Counted from the stretch's first letter, positions 42,791 through 53,686 are shown. The stretch: 64,000 bases of DNA from JBGTCY01 sp041748615 (GCA_041748615.1 JBGTCY010000177.1:1-64000), one strand, 5' to 3'. Made by a program: numbers and translations. The notes: generated from the letters alone by a model not told the origin.

Positions 42791-45700
42791 TTATCGCATC
42801 AAATTCACATGTCCGCTCTTTACGGTATTTGCTGCATCATTTAATTTAAGAATATAATAATAGGTGCCTACCGGCAGATGTTCCCCTTTCTTCGAGCGAC
42901 CATCCCAGGTGTTATCATAAGAACGCGCTTCAAAAACCAAACTTCCCCAACGGTTGAAAATCTGCAATTCATGGTTGCCGAATAAATGAATGCCGTCAAT
43001 CACCCATAAATCATTGATGCCATCTCCATTTGGAGAAAACACATCGTAAATAATTAAAGTATCGCAGGTGATGGTACTGTTCGAATCTATCATCACCAAA
43101 AACGTATCCGCCCTGGTGCAGTTATCAAAATCCGTAACCGTGATGGTGTAAGTTCCAATGGGAATATTGAGAATCCTGTCTGTGGTTACGCCTGTACTCC
43201 AGTTATAGATATAAGGCAGGTTGCCCCCCTCCACATTGACAATAATCGAACCATCGGATGATTCAGGACAAGAGACATGCACAATGGTTTCATCAATCAC
43301 AAGATTGCCTGAGTTGACTACTGCTGTTTCCGTTTGAATGCAATTCAGATTATCTCTGACCGTCACGGTATAAGTGCCAGGAGAAATATTATTAATGGAA
43401 GCCGTAGAGTCACCGGTATTCCATTCGTAGCGATAAGGCGGGGTGGTGGCGGTGATAATGTTTGCCTGCACACTGCCGGTTGCCGTGCCATCGCAGGATG
43501 CGTTGACAACTTCGATTTCCACAAGATATTCTGAAACAGCTTCAAGAGATATTGTCGTATCATATTGACAGCCGTTGGCGTCCGTCAAAGTGACTTCGTA
43601 AAGTCCGGGGGCTAATGAGGTAAGACTCAACCCGGTGTCCGAATTGCTCCATTGCGCCTGGTAGGGCGGTGTGCCGCCAAAAGGATTGAGTTTGATGCCG
43701 CCATTATCATCGCCTGAGCAATTAACTTGTGTAATGCTTGAAATTGAAGAAATGACATTCGGCTCGCTCACCAAAGCCGATTCCGCCACCGTACAATTCG
43801 AAGCGTCAGAAACAATCACGGTGTAAACTCCACCCGGTAAATTGCTGATATTTTGTGTTGTTGCGCCATTGCTCCAGTTGTATTGAAACGGACCGTTGCC
43901 ACCCGATACCGTAGAACTCACCGCTCCATCAGCGATTCCACTACAGGTAGTCTGTGTAGCTGAAAGTGAAAGCGTGAATCCTCCGGGCGCGTTCACTGCA
44001 AAGGTGCTGGTTTGTGAGCAGGAATTATTATCCGTAACGGTCACGGAATAATTTCCCGCTGACAGGTTACTTAAATTCTGAGTTGTGCTGTTGTTTGACC
44101 AAAGGAACGTATATGGAGAAGTGCCGCCCGTTACGGTCAATGCAATCGCGCCCGTAGCTGTTTCACATCCGGCATTCGTCACGGTGCCTGCAACTGTTAG
44201 CGTAACAGGCTCGGTGATGGATTCCGTTAAAGTTCCGACACAATTATTGGCATCGGTTACACTGACGGTATAAGTTCCTCCGGAAAGTCCGGAAAGATTC
44301 TGTGTGGTTGCGCCATTGCTCCATGAATATGTATAAGAAGGGGTGCCGCCTGTTACTGAAATATTAATTGCGCCATCTCCTGCACCTCCACAACTGACAT
44401 TAGTTTTTGAGGTGAGTAATACTGTGGCTCCGCCCGTTGAGCCTATAGAAACTTGACCTGTTGCAGTGCAACTATTTCCATCGGTAATGGTAACCGTGTA
44501 ATTTCCAGCCGACAACCCTGTGATTGTTTGAGCGGTTGAACCAGTTGACCACAAATAATTGTAAGGCTGTGTGCCGCCTGTTGGATTTGCTGATGCCGAG
44601 CCGTCACTGCCAGCGCAGGATGCATCTGTTTTTGAAATGTTCGTATTGACGGTGGGGCAGGTAGTGCAATTAGGCAAACTCGCAGCGCTCATGAGCGTGA
44701 GCGCATTGATACCGCTGTCTCTCACGCGAATCGGGAATGTGCCGGGAGGTGTTGCTGTGGCATTGGTCGAGAAAGTAGTCCAGGTTGTATCCGGGAACCC
44801 TGGACAAAATGGATTGCAAAAACTAAAGGGACAGCCGGTGCAATTTTGGAATGGCGTTCCTGTCTGCCAGGCGTAAGGTCCGGTACCACCGGTAACTGTA
44901 TAATCTCCATTCGGCTCAACACAGACCTGCAATGTTGCGCAGTCATTCACAATAACCCTAATAGTATCGCTACCGCAACTCAAAGAATAAGTGATATTAT
45001 GCGTTCCGGGTCCGGCTATTGATGGATTGAATAATCCCGTTGAAGTGTTGGTGATGCCCGGTCCGCTCCAGGTTCCTCCGGGAGAACTCCGTGTCAAAGT
45101 AACAGGGGCGTCATCTGCGCAAAACGGACCTTCGGGGCAAATTGTAGCGTCACAGCAAACCATTACATTCGGAATGCAGGCATTCATATTAATGGACTGC
45201 ACATAACCCGTCCGGCTGGAAGATGCGCCTGTGCCGGTAGCGCCTGCAACTAATATTTCACCATTGTGTGCGATTGCCACATCAAACACTTTGAATGATG
45301 TATTAACTGAAGTAATCAAATTAAGATTCGCGTCATATTTCACGACCCTATCCGATGAACCCACATACACATTTCCGCAGGAATCAATAGCGATGCCGCT
45401 GTTTCCCGCTTGTCTCAAACCAAATGTTGTGGTTGAAATACCTCCGGGAATAGAAGCCGTTCCAAGAATGGAGGCATCCGCCAAGGAGCGTCTGTGAATT
45501 GTTGTTCCGTTTTGCGTATAGACATAATTTTTGTTAGCCCGGATAGACATCATGCCCCCGTTGCCATGATTCGGGCGGTAGTTTTCACATTTGTAGCCGA
45601 ATTTGTAACCGTGGTCAATTTTAAACAAAGGTCCGCTGGTGGTTCCGCATAATGAAATGTTATCGCTGATACTGCCGATGGTATCATGCGTCATAAAATA

Positions 45701-47002
45701 ATATTTCGCATTGTAAGAGCCGGTAATTGACCTTACTTCTTGTAGCGCAGGGTTGGGAGGAAGTGAAAGCAGGGTGCCGGTCGCCACCACCTGAAACCCG
45801 TTGACATTGCCATTGTTGGTATTGATATTAAAAATAGCCGCGCGTAAATCAGGGAACAATGGATTGCCGACATTAGCAGTACCTCCCACAATCAATTTCG
45901 TCTGGTCGCAGTTAAAGGCGATATTCCAGTATTCATCTGAGCCTAACAATCCTGCTGAATTATTCCAAACCACCGAACCGTTGGTATTGATTCTTTGAAT
46001 TGCCGCTACCGAACCATTGGTGACATAACTGTTGCCCGCATTGTCGGTAGCCAAGGTGCCCAACCAAACACTGTCTGCCTGCACACTATAAGGTGTATTG
46101 TGTGTCCATTGTAAAACACCAGCGGTATTGTATTTCTGCAAACGCATCGGACTGTCGCCACCGATGATGTAAACATTGCCCGCGGCATCCACTTCCACTT
46201 CCCAAACGGCATTCGTGTTGGATAAAGTCGGAGTCTGCACCCATGGGTCAACGATAATGGATTTCGTTTTATCATAATTGTCGAGGTGGAAAGAAAACGT
46301 GTTTGCGGATTGTTTAAAAGAAGAAGAGATCACGGAAGCCTCGTTTTCCGCATAAAAAGTCAACGGCTCGTGTTCGATGATATCGCCAAATCCTGTGCTG
46401 ATGATGATTTTCCCGGAGGTAAAATTGATATTCGTGTTTTCGGGATACCGCATTTTCACCTGCGAAACATCTCCGCCCGGATGCACGATGAGCGAATACT
46501 TCAATCCACCTTCGGGATGAAACACATATTCGGCATCAATATTCGGATACAGGTTTTTGTAAACCAATTTTTGATAATTGCGAATATCTTCTACCTGATA
46601 GTAAGAACCGCCTTCGACAAATGAATACACATGATAATCTGGGTTTTGGTCTAAGCCTTCCAATACCACTCCCGGATTTACGTTTTCCCAAATCAGGTGA
46701 ACGAATTCAATTTCTTTCAGCCGCTTGGGCATTGTCCTGTTGCCTTTCGGGCGGTCGGGATTTCTCACCTTCCGTTCAAAGCGATAGGTGATGCCGTTGG
46801 GGGTGAAAAAAATCTGCATCTCGCCATAGTCAACGCCATATTGGATGTTTTCATTAGGAGATTCGCTTCTGTCGTCAAACTGACCTTTGTTTTCAATAAA
46901 CTTTTTTCCCGCATCCCACGCGATTGACCAATTCGCTTTATTCTCCTGCGCGGAAAGGGCAAAACAAAAAAACACGAATACAAGAATCGCATTGCTTTTC
47001 AT
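42791..47002 (-). CDS. giant SprB-repeat surface protein with type B sorting domain (paralog 1)
   Basis: 1,403 residues. Signal peptide (MKSNAILVFVFFCFALSA), a DUF7948-like N-terminal domain (KKFIENKGQFD... YGVDYGEMQIFFTPNGITYRFE, to about residue 260), a beta-propeller-like region (about 260-610), a Cys-rich Ig-like part, then about seven SprB repeats of about 80 residues (each: V-S-C-...-DGSI...-GG-x-PY-x-Y-x-WS-x-G-T...-T-DNNSC) and a C-terminal FSPNGDGINDLWVIDG...NRWG type B signal. SprB-type repeats are extended surface adhesins exported by the type IX system and used in gliding or attachment. It stands in tandem with the larger paralog. The seven-repeat core shows recent internal duplication. 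Confidence 0.92.
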   Translation of the reverse strand: MKSNAILVFVFFCFALSAQENKANWSIAWDAGKKFIENKGQFDDRSESPNENIQYGVDYGEMQIFFTPNGITYRFERKVRNPDRPKGNRTMPKRLKEIEFVHLIWENVNPGVVLEGLDQNPDYHVYSFVEGGSYYQVEDIRNYQKLVYKNLYPNIDAEYVFHPEGGLKYSLIVHPGGDVSQVKMRYPENTNINFTSGKIIISTGFGDIIEHEPLTFYAENEASVISSSFKQSANTFSFHLDNYDKTKSIIVDPWVQTPTLSNTNAVWEVEVDAAGNVYIIGGDSPMRLQKYNTAGVLQWTHNTPYSVQADSVWLGTLATDNAGNSYVTNGSVAAIQRINTNGSVVWNNSAGLLGSDEYWNIAFNCDQTKLIVGGTANVGNPLFPDLRAAIFNINTNNGNVNGFQVVATGTLLSLPPNPALQEVRSITGSYNAKYYFMTHDTIGSISDNISLCGTTSGPLFKIDHGYKFGYKCENYRPNHGNGGMMSIRANKNYVYTQNGTTIHRRSLADASILGTASIPGGISTTTFGLRQAGNSGIAIDSCGNVYVGSSDRVVKYDANLNLITSVNTSFKVFDVAIAHNGEILVAGATGTGASSSRTGYVQSINMNACIPNVMVCCDATICPEGPFCADDAPVTLTRSSPGGTWSGPGITNTSTGLFNPSIAGPGTHNITYSLSCGSDTIRVIVNDCATLQVCVEPNGDYTVTGGTGPYAWQTGTPFQNCTGCPFSFCNPFCPGFPDTTWTTFSTNATATPPGTFPIRVRDSGINALTLMSAASLPNCTTCPTVNTNISKTDASCAGSDGSASANPTGGTQPYNYLWSTGSTAQTITGLSAGNYTVTITDGNSCTATGQVSIGSTGGATVLLTSKTNVSCGGAGDGAINISVTGGTPSYTYSWSNGATTQNLSGLSGGTYTVSVTDANNCVGTLTESITEPVTLTVAGTVTNAGCETATGAIALTVTGGTSPYTFLWSNNSTTQNLSNLSAGNYSVTVTDNNSCSQTSTFAVNAPGGFTLSLSATQTTCSGIADGAVSSTVSGGNGPFQYNWSNGATTQNISNLPGGVYTVIVSDASNCTVAESALVSEPNVISSISSITQVNCSGDDNGGIKLNPFGGTPPYQAQWSNSDTGLSLTSLAPGLYEVTLTDANGCQYDTTISLEAVSEYLVEIEVVNASCDGTATGSVQANIITATTPPYRYEWNTGDSTASINNISPGTYTVTVRDNLNCIQTETAVVNSGNLVIDETIVHVSCPESSDGSIIVNVEGGNLPYIYNWSTGVTTDRILNIPIGTYTITVTDFDNCTRADTFLVMIDSNSTITCDTLIIYDVFSPNGDGINDLWVIDGIHLFGNHELQIFNRWGSLVFEARSYDNTWDGRSKKGEHLPVGTYYYILKLNDAANTVKSGHVNLMR

Positions 47003-47117
47003 AACTGTAATTGTTTGGTAAAAATTCGGAGATTGAAATTACATAAAAAGCCTGTTACGGCATAGCAATCATCCGATTTGTGAATTTTAGAATCTGCAAA
47101 CTATTGTCAAAGGAAGA

Positions 47118-50100
47118 TTACCTCACCAAATTCACATGCCCACTCTTTATCGTTCCCTCCGCGTCATTCAGCTTGAAGATATAATAATAGGTCGCTACGG
47201 GCAGATGTTCTCCTTTTTTGGAGCGTCCGTCCCAGGTGTTGTCATAGGGGCGCGCTTCATAAACCAAGCCGCCCCAGCGATTGAAGATTTGCACTTCATT
47301 GGCGGGATAATTATGCAATCCATCAATCACCCACAAATCATTGACGCCATCTCCATTGGGTGAAAACACATCATAAATCGTCAACTCGTCACAATCAATC
47401 CCGGCAGTAGTGTCAACCGTCACCACCATGTTATCCGTTCCTGAACAACCATCCGGGTCGGAGACGGTTACTGAATAATTTCCATCTGAAATTGACACTA
47501 AAGCAGGCGTGGTTGCCGCGTTGCTCCACAAAAAACTGTAGGGCATTCTGCCGCCCGTGACCTCCAAAGTAATGGCGCCATTCGGAATGCCGGGGCAAGT
47601 AACAGGCTTGACTGTGGAGATGACGCGCAGTCCTTCAGCGGCTACCGGAATTTCCGCGGTTCTCATACAGCCTAAGTTATCACTAACAGTGATGTCGTAA
47701 CTACCGGATGAAAGATTTGCGAGAGATGTGGTTGTGTCATTTGTATTCCACAAAAAGGTATAGGGAGGAGTGGTGCCTGAAAGAATACTCACTTCAATCG
47801 CGCCATCTTCAACGCCTTCACAAGTAACAGCGGTCACTTCAATTTCAAGTTCATAAATGGAAAAAGCGGTCAGCAATACAAACGTATCACTCTCGCATCC
47901 GGCAGCATCCGTCACGGTCACGTAGTATTCGCCCGGAGGCAGGTTAGTGATACTCAGTCCTGTGTCGGCATTGCTCCACAACGCTTCATAGGGCGGTATT
48001 CCCCCGATGGGATTCAGTTTAATCGCACCATTGCTTTCATAATCACACAATAAATAAGTCGGGCTAATCACGAATGTCATCGAATCCGGCTGCCCGACCG
48101 TTGCAAACTGAACGGCATTACATCCGCTGTTATCTGTCACAGTTAATGAATAATTGCCACCACCGATATTCGTGAGGTTCGAAGTCGTTGCTCCGTTGCT
48201 CCATTGATACTGATAAGGCGCAGAACCGCCAATAATGTTGGAAGTGATTGTTCCGTTATTCTCATTGCCGCAGGAAGCATCAGTAGCCTGCAAGGTGAGG
48301 AAAAATGCCGGTGAAGAAACATTAAACAAAGCGGTTTTTTCACAACTGTTAAAATCCGTCACTGTCACTTCATAAGCGCCCGCTTGAACATTACTGATAT
48401 TTTGTGTAATTGCACCCGTTGACCATCCATAAGTAAAAGGAGGCGTGCCGCCCGCTGCCGTGATTGTAATTGCCCCTCCGCTTGTGCATCCCGCATTGGT
48501 GACATTGCCGGTGATGGAAATTTCGGAAGGTTCCGCTACCGTTGCAGACAAAATCTGAACACATTCCGCGCTGTCTGTAACCGTTACCAAATAAGAACCA
48601 CCGCTTAATCCGGTTACGTTTTGAACGGAATCACCATTAGACCATTCGAAGGCAAAAGGAGATGTTCCTCCGGAAACGGAAAGCGAAATCATTCCGTCCT
48701 GACTGTTCCTGCAACGCACATCCGTAATGGAATCTATTGCCACATCAGGTCCATCTTCAGAACTCAGAATCACAGTCGCAATCACCGAACATGGATTTTC
48801 AATCGCGTTCAGCTCAATATCATCAATCAAAAAAGGCGGGTCGTTTCCGTTTAAATCATTGTTGCTTATCCAGCGAAAACCGAAACGGAAGTTGGGAATG
48901 TTTTCATAATCGGGCGACAATGCGATGTTCGCCTGTGAACAAAAATTGACGCCTGAATATTCCGCAGGCAAATCATTCCATGTCGCGCCACCGTCAAAAC
49001 TCAACGTCACCAAACCATAATCAAATCCCGGGTCACCCGCTGAAATGAACCAGAAACTTAGCGTAATATTGGTTTTTCCAATCGTTGAAATCAAAGGCGA
49101 ATAAGCGTATTTGTCCGTAGTGTTGTCAATCAGAAACGGAGCGCCTTGTCCATAAGCGCAAGTAGGACCGGTGGCAATGCAGAAAAATGAAGCGGGATTA
49201 CACGCCACATGCAAGTATTCATCGCCTGAACCGTTTGACGGGCAGGCGGGGCAGTCACTATTTCTGTTGTTATTGAGTACCCAGATATTCGCATCGCTGC
49301 CGTTAGGTCCTGAGCCATTCACATTCAAAGTCCAGCCGGAAGTATTTCCGGAAAAATCTTCACTCCAAAAAACTGCGGGCGTGGTGGATTGCTGTTCGGA
49401 AATCGTTACGTTGTAAATACCCGCGCACAATCCCGAAATCGTTTGCACGGTGTCGCCCGTTGACCATAAAAAATTGTAAGGCGGATTTCCATCCAAACCT
49501 ATCGCGATAGCGATACCGTCACATGCGCCACAGGCAGGATTCACCACGGAATCCGAAGCAATGAGTCCGGGCGATTGTGTTACACTTAGCGAATTGGTAA
49601 CAGAACAGTTATTGTTGTCCGTCACCGTCACGGAGTAGGTGCCTGATGCAAGACCGGAAACTGAAGGCGCAGTAGCTCCGTTTGACCAAACATAAGTGTA
49701 GGGTGTTGCGCCAGAAATCGGAGTGGCGATGATAGCAGTTCCGCAATCGGTAATTGCCTGTGTTAGTGAAACAGAAAACACCGGTGGTTCGGTGATGACC
49801 ACAGAGCCGATGGCAATGGTACTGTTCGCATCGGTTACAGTGACGATGTAAGTACCCGCGCAGAGATTCGTGACGGAGGCGGTCGTTTGTCCGTTGTTCC
49901 ACAGATATGTGAAAGGCGCTGTTCCTCCGGTAGGATTCGCCTTGGCGCTTCCGTTACATCCGCCAAAACAACTGACATTTGTTTGTTCAATGTCCACCGG
50001 AAAAACCACTACACACACCGGCTGCACGGGAGGACATGCCGATAGATTGGTTGACAGCGCGAAATTATTTCCACTCGCGAGCACTTCTCCGTTTGCAGTA

Positions 50101-51890
50101 ACCGTGACATCATACACCGCTCCGGTTGTAGGCGCGGAAGTCACAAGATTGAGGTTCATGTCATATTTAATCACCTGCCCGATGGAGCCGACATACACGT
50201 TACCGCAACTATCCACATCAATGCCACTGCACAACTCCGCCACGCCACCGGGAATAAAAACCGTGTTGATGATATTGCCCGCGTTAATGTCCCGCTGATG
50301 CAACACCTGCCCGTTGGTGGTATAAAGAAAATAAGGTGTGGCGCGAATACCGTTCGTGCCTTGCCCGGTGCCGCCTTGCCCGTAAGGAAGATAATAGGAA
50401 AAAAGATAATCGCTGCCTCTGCGGTAGTTCAGCGACAAACTGCCGTCAAATGAACCGATGGTGTCTAATGTCATAAAATAATAATTGCCGTCAGGGGCGG
50501 CACACATCGAGCGGATTTCATTGAAAACGGGCAGCGGAATTTGCGCATCGGATGTTTGACTGGCAACCTGCAATGTGTTCATGATTGCGCCCGTGTTCAT
50601 ATTGATGGAAAATGCAGCGCCATAGCCCGCCAGCGGCAACGAAAAACTCTGCACGCGCGTTCCGCCTACAAAAAGCTGTGTATAATCGCAATTGAAATCA
50701 AGCGTCCAGTATTCATCGGAAAATCCTCCCGTGTTACTCCACACCAACACACCGCTTGTGTTGATTTTTGAAATCAACGCGCTGGAGCCGGAGGTGATAA
50801 ACGAGTTGCCGTCCGGGTCAACCGCCAGCGCGCCAAACCAGTTGTTCGAAGCCGTCCAGCCCGGAGTGTAGGTCCAGAGCAGATTGCCGCCCGCATCCAA
50901 TTTTTGCAGACGATAGGGCGCATCGCCACCGTAGAGATAAACATTGGAGTTCGCATCGCGCTTGATGTAATAAACTTTGTTGGCGCTGGGCATAGCCGGA
51001 GTAATTACCCACGGGTCAATGATGAAAGTTTTTTTGACGGAATATTTTTCCGTCACGAATGAAACTTCATCACCCGTTATTTGATAACTGACCGCTATTT
51101 TCTTTTTTTCCTTTCCGTCATAAAAAGCGACCGGAGCGTGGTCGGTGATGTTGCCGAAAGCCGTTTTGATTTGCAGGTTTCCTTTTTCGTCAAGCTGTAA
51201 AAAATCTTTTTCGGATTCGTTTGAGTTTTGGTTGTTTTTTGCATACCGCATTTTCACCTTTGATAAATCCGCGCCCGGATGCGCGATAATATTATACTTG
51301 ATGCCGCCATCGGGATGCGTGATGTATTCCACATCAATCTTCGGATAGAGATTTTTGTAAGTGATTTTTTCAAAAGAGCGGGCGTTTGATATCATTTTCA
51401 TAGCTCCGTCAATTTCAAGCCGGTAGTTATGATAAGGTTGCAAAAGTTGCGTGGCAATTACTTCAGCGGCAGAATTCGCGCCCACCCATTCCGCGTGAAT
51501 AATTTCCGTAACGATGTCGAATTTCTGCATTCTTTTATTGGTATGTTTCTCCGCGTAATACGTGCCTTCCATTTTTTTCTGAAACTTCCAGCTATCAAAT
51601 TTCGGGTTCAACTGCTTGTTGTCCATCCTGACAGAATAGCCGCTTTTGGTAAAAAAGAATTTTACCGGACCTTCGTCCACAGCATACAATATCGCTGCAT
51701 CGGGTTGTCCGTTTCTGCCGTCAAACTGCGAGAGGTTTTCTATGAAATGCGACTGCGGCAACACGCTTACCTTCCAGGTTTCTCCGTTGTTTGCGGGGCT
51801 TACTGTTGCATTGTTTAAATTACCCGCAGGACGCTGTGCCTGCAAAACAAAAAGTAATAGAATTGCGAAGGGAAAAAGAAACTTTTTCAT
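47118..51890 (-). CDS. giant SprB-repeat surface protein with type B sorting domain (paralog 2)
   Basis: 1,590 residues, clearly paralogous to the downstream gene over its whole length (same N-terminal DUF7948-like domain, propeller part, repeats and a nearly identical C-terminal type B signal, FSPNGDGVNDLWVIDG... NRWGGLVYEARPYDNTWDGRSKKGEHLPV). It has about nine SprB-like repeats. Unlike its neighbour it carries an insertion of about 160 residues (roughly 850-1010) with a MAM- or jelly-roll-like look (FWSEDFSGNTSGWTLN, LSFWFISAGDPG, FDGGATWNDLP). The tandem copies are separated by only 115 bases. Probably a surface adhesin exported by the type IX system. Confidence 0.92.
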   Translation of the reverse strand: MKKFLFPFAILLLFVLQAQRPAGNLNNATVSPANNGETWKVSVLPQSHFIENLSQFDGRNGQPDAAILYAVDEGPVKFFFTKSGYSVRMDNKQLNPKFDSWKFQKKMEGTYYAEKHTNKRMQKFDIVTEIIHAEWVGANSAAEVIATQLLQPYHNYRLEIDGAMKMISNARSFEKITYKNLYPKIDVEYITHPDGGIKYNIIAHPGADLSKVKMRYAKNNQNSNESEKDFLQLDEKGNLQIKTAFGNITDHAPVAFYDGKEKKKIAVSYQITGDEVSFVTEKYSVKKTFIIDPWVITPAMPSANKVYYIKRDANSNVYLYGGDAPYRLQKLDAGGNLLWTYTPGWTASNNWFGALAVDPDGNSFITSGSSALISKINTSGVLVWSNTGGFSDEYWTLDFNCDYTQLFVGGTRVQSFSLPLAGYGAAFSINMNTGAIMNTLQVASQTSDAQIPLPVFNEIRSMCAAPDGNYYFMTLDTIGSFDGSLSLNYRRGSDYLFSYYLPYGQGGTGQGTNGIRATPYFLYTTNGQVLHQRDINAGNIINTVFIPGGVAELCSGIDVDSCGNVYVGSIGQVIKYDMNLNLVTSAPTTGAVYDVTVTANGEVLASGNNFALSTNLSACPPVQPVCVVVFPVDIEQTNVSCFGGCNGSAKANPTGGTAPFTYLWNNGQTTASVTNLCAGTYIVTVTDANSTIAIGSVVITEPPVFSVSLTQAITDCGTAIIATPISGATPYTYVWSNGATAPSVSGLASGTYSVTVTDNNNCSVTNSLSVTQSPGLIASDSVVNPACGACDGIAIAIGLDGNPPYNFLWSTGDTVQTISGLCAGIYNVTISEQQSTTPAVFWSEDFSGNTSGWTLNVNGSGPNGSDANIWVLNNNRNSDCPACPSNGSGDEYLHVACNPASFFCIATGPTCAYGQGAPFLIDNTTDKYAYSPLISTIGKTNITLSFWFISAGDPGFDYGLVTLSFDGGATWNDLPAEYSGVNFCSQANIALSPDYENIPNFRFGFRWISNNDLNGNDPPFLIDDIELNAIENPCSVIATVILSSEDGPDVAIDSITDVRCRNSQDGMISLSVSGGTSPFAFEWSNGDSVQNVTGLSGGSYLVTVTDSAECVQILSATVAEPSEISITGNVTNAGCTSGGAITITAAGGTPPFTYGWSTGAITQNISNVQAGAYEVTVTDFNSCEKTALFNVSSPAFFLTLQATDASCGNENNGTITSNIIGGSAPYQYQWSNGATTSNLTNIGGGNYSLTVTDNSGCNAVQFATVGQPDSMTFVISPTYLLCDYESNGAIKLNPIGGIPPYEALWSNADTGLSITNLPPGEYYVTVTDAAGCESDTFVLLTAFSIYELEIEVTAVTCEGVEDGAIEVSILSGTTPPYTFLWNTNDTTTSLANLSSGSYDITVSDNLGCMRTAEIPVAAEGLRVISTVKPVTCPGIPNGAITLEVTGGRMPYSFLWSNAATTPALVSISDGNYSVTVSDPDGCSGTDNMVVTVDTTAGIDCDELTIYDVFSPNGDGVNDLWVIDGLHNYPANEVQIFNRWGGLVYEARPYDNTWDGRSKKGEHLPVATYYYIFKLNDAEGTIKSGHVNLVR

Positions 51891-52062
51891 GAAGATTTTT
51901 TTATTTAAAATATTTTAAGCCTGAATATTTTTCGGTTCCGGATTCAGGCTACTGAAAATCAGAGCATGAAAATACATAAATTCAGAGGTATCTGAAGTAA
52001 ATAATTGATTAAATCCGGCATTGCATTAACCTTAATAACTTTACCCTCAACAAAATTCAAAA

Positions 52063-53109
52063 ATGACATCAAAGCGGGGTTCAAAAAAACCGGAGGAAAA
52101 TATAACGCAGGACCTCACCGCTCCTGCGCGGAAACAAGACCACATTGAGCTGGCTTTTCAGTCGCAAACAGGATTAAAACCGGATGAGCGGTTTTATTAC
52201 GAACCTTTGTTATCAGCTCACCCTAAACCGTTGAAACCGTTTCGCTTCCTCGGCAAAATCATGCAAGCACCGCTTTGGATTTCGAGCATGACGGGAGGCA
52301 CCGAATTAGCTTTCACCATCAATCACAACCTCGCGAAGGCGTGCAAAGAATTCGGCTTGGGGATGGGATTGGGTTCGTGCCGTAGCCTGCTGTATCATCA
52401 TGATTATTTCAAGGATTTTAATCTGCGTCCGGTCATCGGGGATGCTTGTCCTTTTTATGCCAACCTCGGCATCGCGCAGGTGGAAGAATCGTTAGCGGAA
52501 GGCAGGCTCTTTCAAATCACTGAAATGCTGAAAAAGTTAGAGGCGGATGGTTTGATTGTTCACGTTAACCCGCTCCAGGAATGGCTGCAACCGGAAGGGG
52601 ACAAGATTTCACAGCCGCCTATTGACACCATTAAAAGATTGTTAGATAAGGTGAAATTCAAAATCATCGTGAAGGAAGTGGGTCAGGGCATGGGTCCGGA
52701 AAGTCTGAAAGCCTTACTGAAGTTGCCGTTGGCAGCTGTAGATTTTGCCGCGCATGGAGGAACGAATTTTTCAAAAGTGGAACTACTGCGCAGCAAATCC
52801 GAACAACAGGCGCTGTTTGAAAATGTGGCGTACATGGGTCACCGCGCGGAGGAGATGGCGCATTTCACTAATCAAATTTTAAAATCGCAGTCAAAAAACA
52901 TTCGGTGTAAAGAGGTGATAATTTCCGGTGGGGTAAAATCATTTTTAGACGGATTTTACCTGATTAAAAAATTGAATTGCCGCAGTGTGTATGGACAAGG
53001 CTCCGCATTTTTAGAACACGCGCGGGGTGATTATGAAAAACTGCAAGATTACGTTGCCGGTCAAATCAAAGGACTGGAACTGGCGGAGGCGTATTTGACG
53101 ATTCGATGA
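52063..53109 (+). CDS. fni: type 2 isopentenyl-diphosphate delta-isomerase (FMN-dependent)
   Basis: Interconverts IPP and DMAPP using reduced FMN and NADPH in isoprenoid synthesis. 348 residues, TIM barrel. Motifs are RKQDHIELAF at the start, LWISSMTGG, GLGMGLGSCRSLL, HVNPLQEWLQPEGD, KEVGQGMG and the phosphate/FMN site ISGGVKSFLDGFYLIKKLNC... YGQGSAFLE. ATG at 52063. It is followed by a low-complexity spacer and then the ABA4-like gene. Confidence 0.94.
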   Translation: MTSKRGSKKPEENITQDLTAPARKQDHIELAFQSQTGLKPDERFYYEPLLSAHPKPLKPFRFLGKIMQAPLWISSMTGGTELAFTINHNLAKACKEFGLGMGLGSCRSLLYHHDYFKDFNLRPVIGDACPFYANLGIAQVEESLAEGRLFQITEMLKKLEADGLIVHVNPLQEWLQPEGDKISQPPIDTIKRLLDKVKFKIIVKEVGQGMGPESLKALLKLPLAAVDFAAHGGTNFSKVELLRSKSEQQALFENVAYMGHRAEEMAHFTNQILKSQSKNIRCKEVIISGGVKSFLDGFYLIKKLNCRSVYGQGSAFLEHARGDYEKLQDYVAGQIKGLELAEAYLTIR

Positions 53110-53180
53110 TGGGTTGATGTGTTGATTCGGTGATTTGACGATGAGGTGATTTGATGATTTGGAGATGTGACGATGGATTG
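53110..53180. repeat. low-complexity tandem GATTTGATGA-type repeat
   Basis: A run of degenerate units (GATGGGTTGATG, TGATTTGACGATGAGGTGATTTGATGATTTGG). Such spacer text is common between Bacteroidota genes. It is non-coding and leads into the small ORF at 53201. Confidence 0.6.
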
Positions 53181-53200
53181 AAAAAATGAATTTATAAATA

Positions 53201-53629
53201 ATGAATTTAGATTTTCCACTGTTATTTAAAATTGTCAACCTCGCGGTGCTGCCCGCCTGGGCTTTGCTGATTTTTGCTCCAAAAAGCAAAGCCGCGCAGT
53301 ATGTGGTTTATTCATACGCATATCCCTATTTTCTTGGATTGTTCTATGCTTTTTTGCTCTTCACGAATTTCAATATCCTGCAAAGCGGGATGGGATCTTT
53401 AGAATCAATCCGCAGCGCGTTTGAATCTGACGGGGTGTTGCTTGCGGGTTGGATTCATTATCTCATTTTCGATTTGTTTGTCGGCATGTGGCAGGTCGAA
53501 GACGCGCGGAAAAATAATATCCGTCACTTTAAAATTATCGCGCCATTGGTGTTCACGCTTTTCTTAGGACCGTTGGGATTATTGTGGTATCTGATTTTGC
53601 GACAAGTGGAAAGGAGTAAAAAGATGTGA
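53201..53629 (+). CDS. ABA4-like (DUF4281) membrane protein
   Basis: 142 residues with four hydrophobic helices. Hallmarks of the ABA4-like family are present: FKIVNLAVLPAWALLIFAP, WIHYLIFDLFVGMWQVEDA and LGPLGLLWYLILR. The plant homolog acts in neoxanthin synthesis; in Bacteroidota the family is often near isoprenoid or carotenoid genes. Here it follows fni after 91 bases of repeat, so a terpenoid-related role is plausible but unproven. Confidence 0.85.
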   Translation: MNLDFPLLFKIVNLAVLPAWALLIFAPKSKAAQYVVYSYAYPYFLGLFYAFLLFTNFNILQSGMGSLESIRSAFESDGVLLAGWIHYLIFDLFVGMWQVEDARKNNIRHFKIIAPLVFTLFLGPLGLLWYLILRQVERSKKM

Positions 53630-53686
53630 TATATTATCAGATATTAGACTTTAGAGATTAGGTGTATTGGGGTTTTTGAATTGTGC

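Noticed and set aside
42791..51890. Periodic repeats that might be taken for a CRISPR array
   Set aside because: The repeats are coding SprB units of about 80 residues, diverged at DNA level, with no short identical repeats and spacers.
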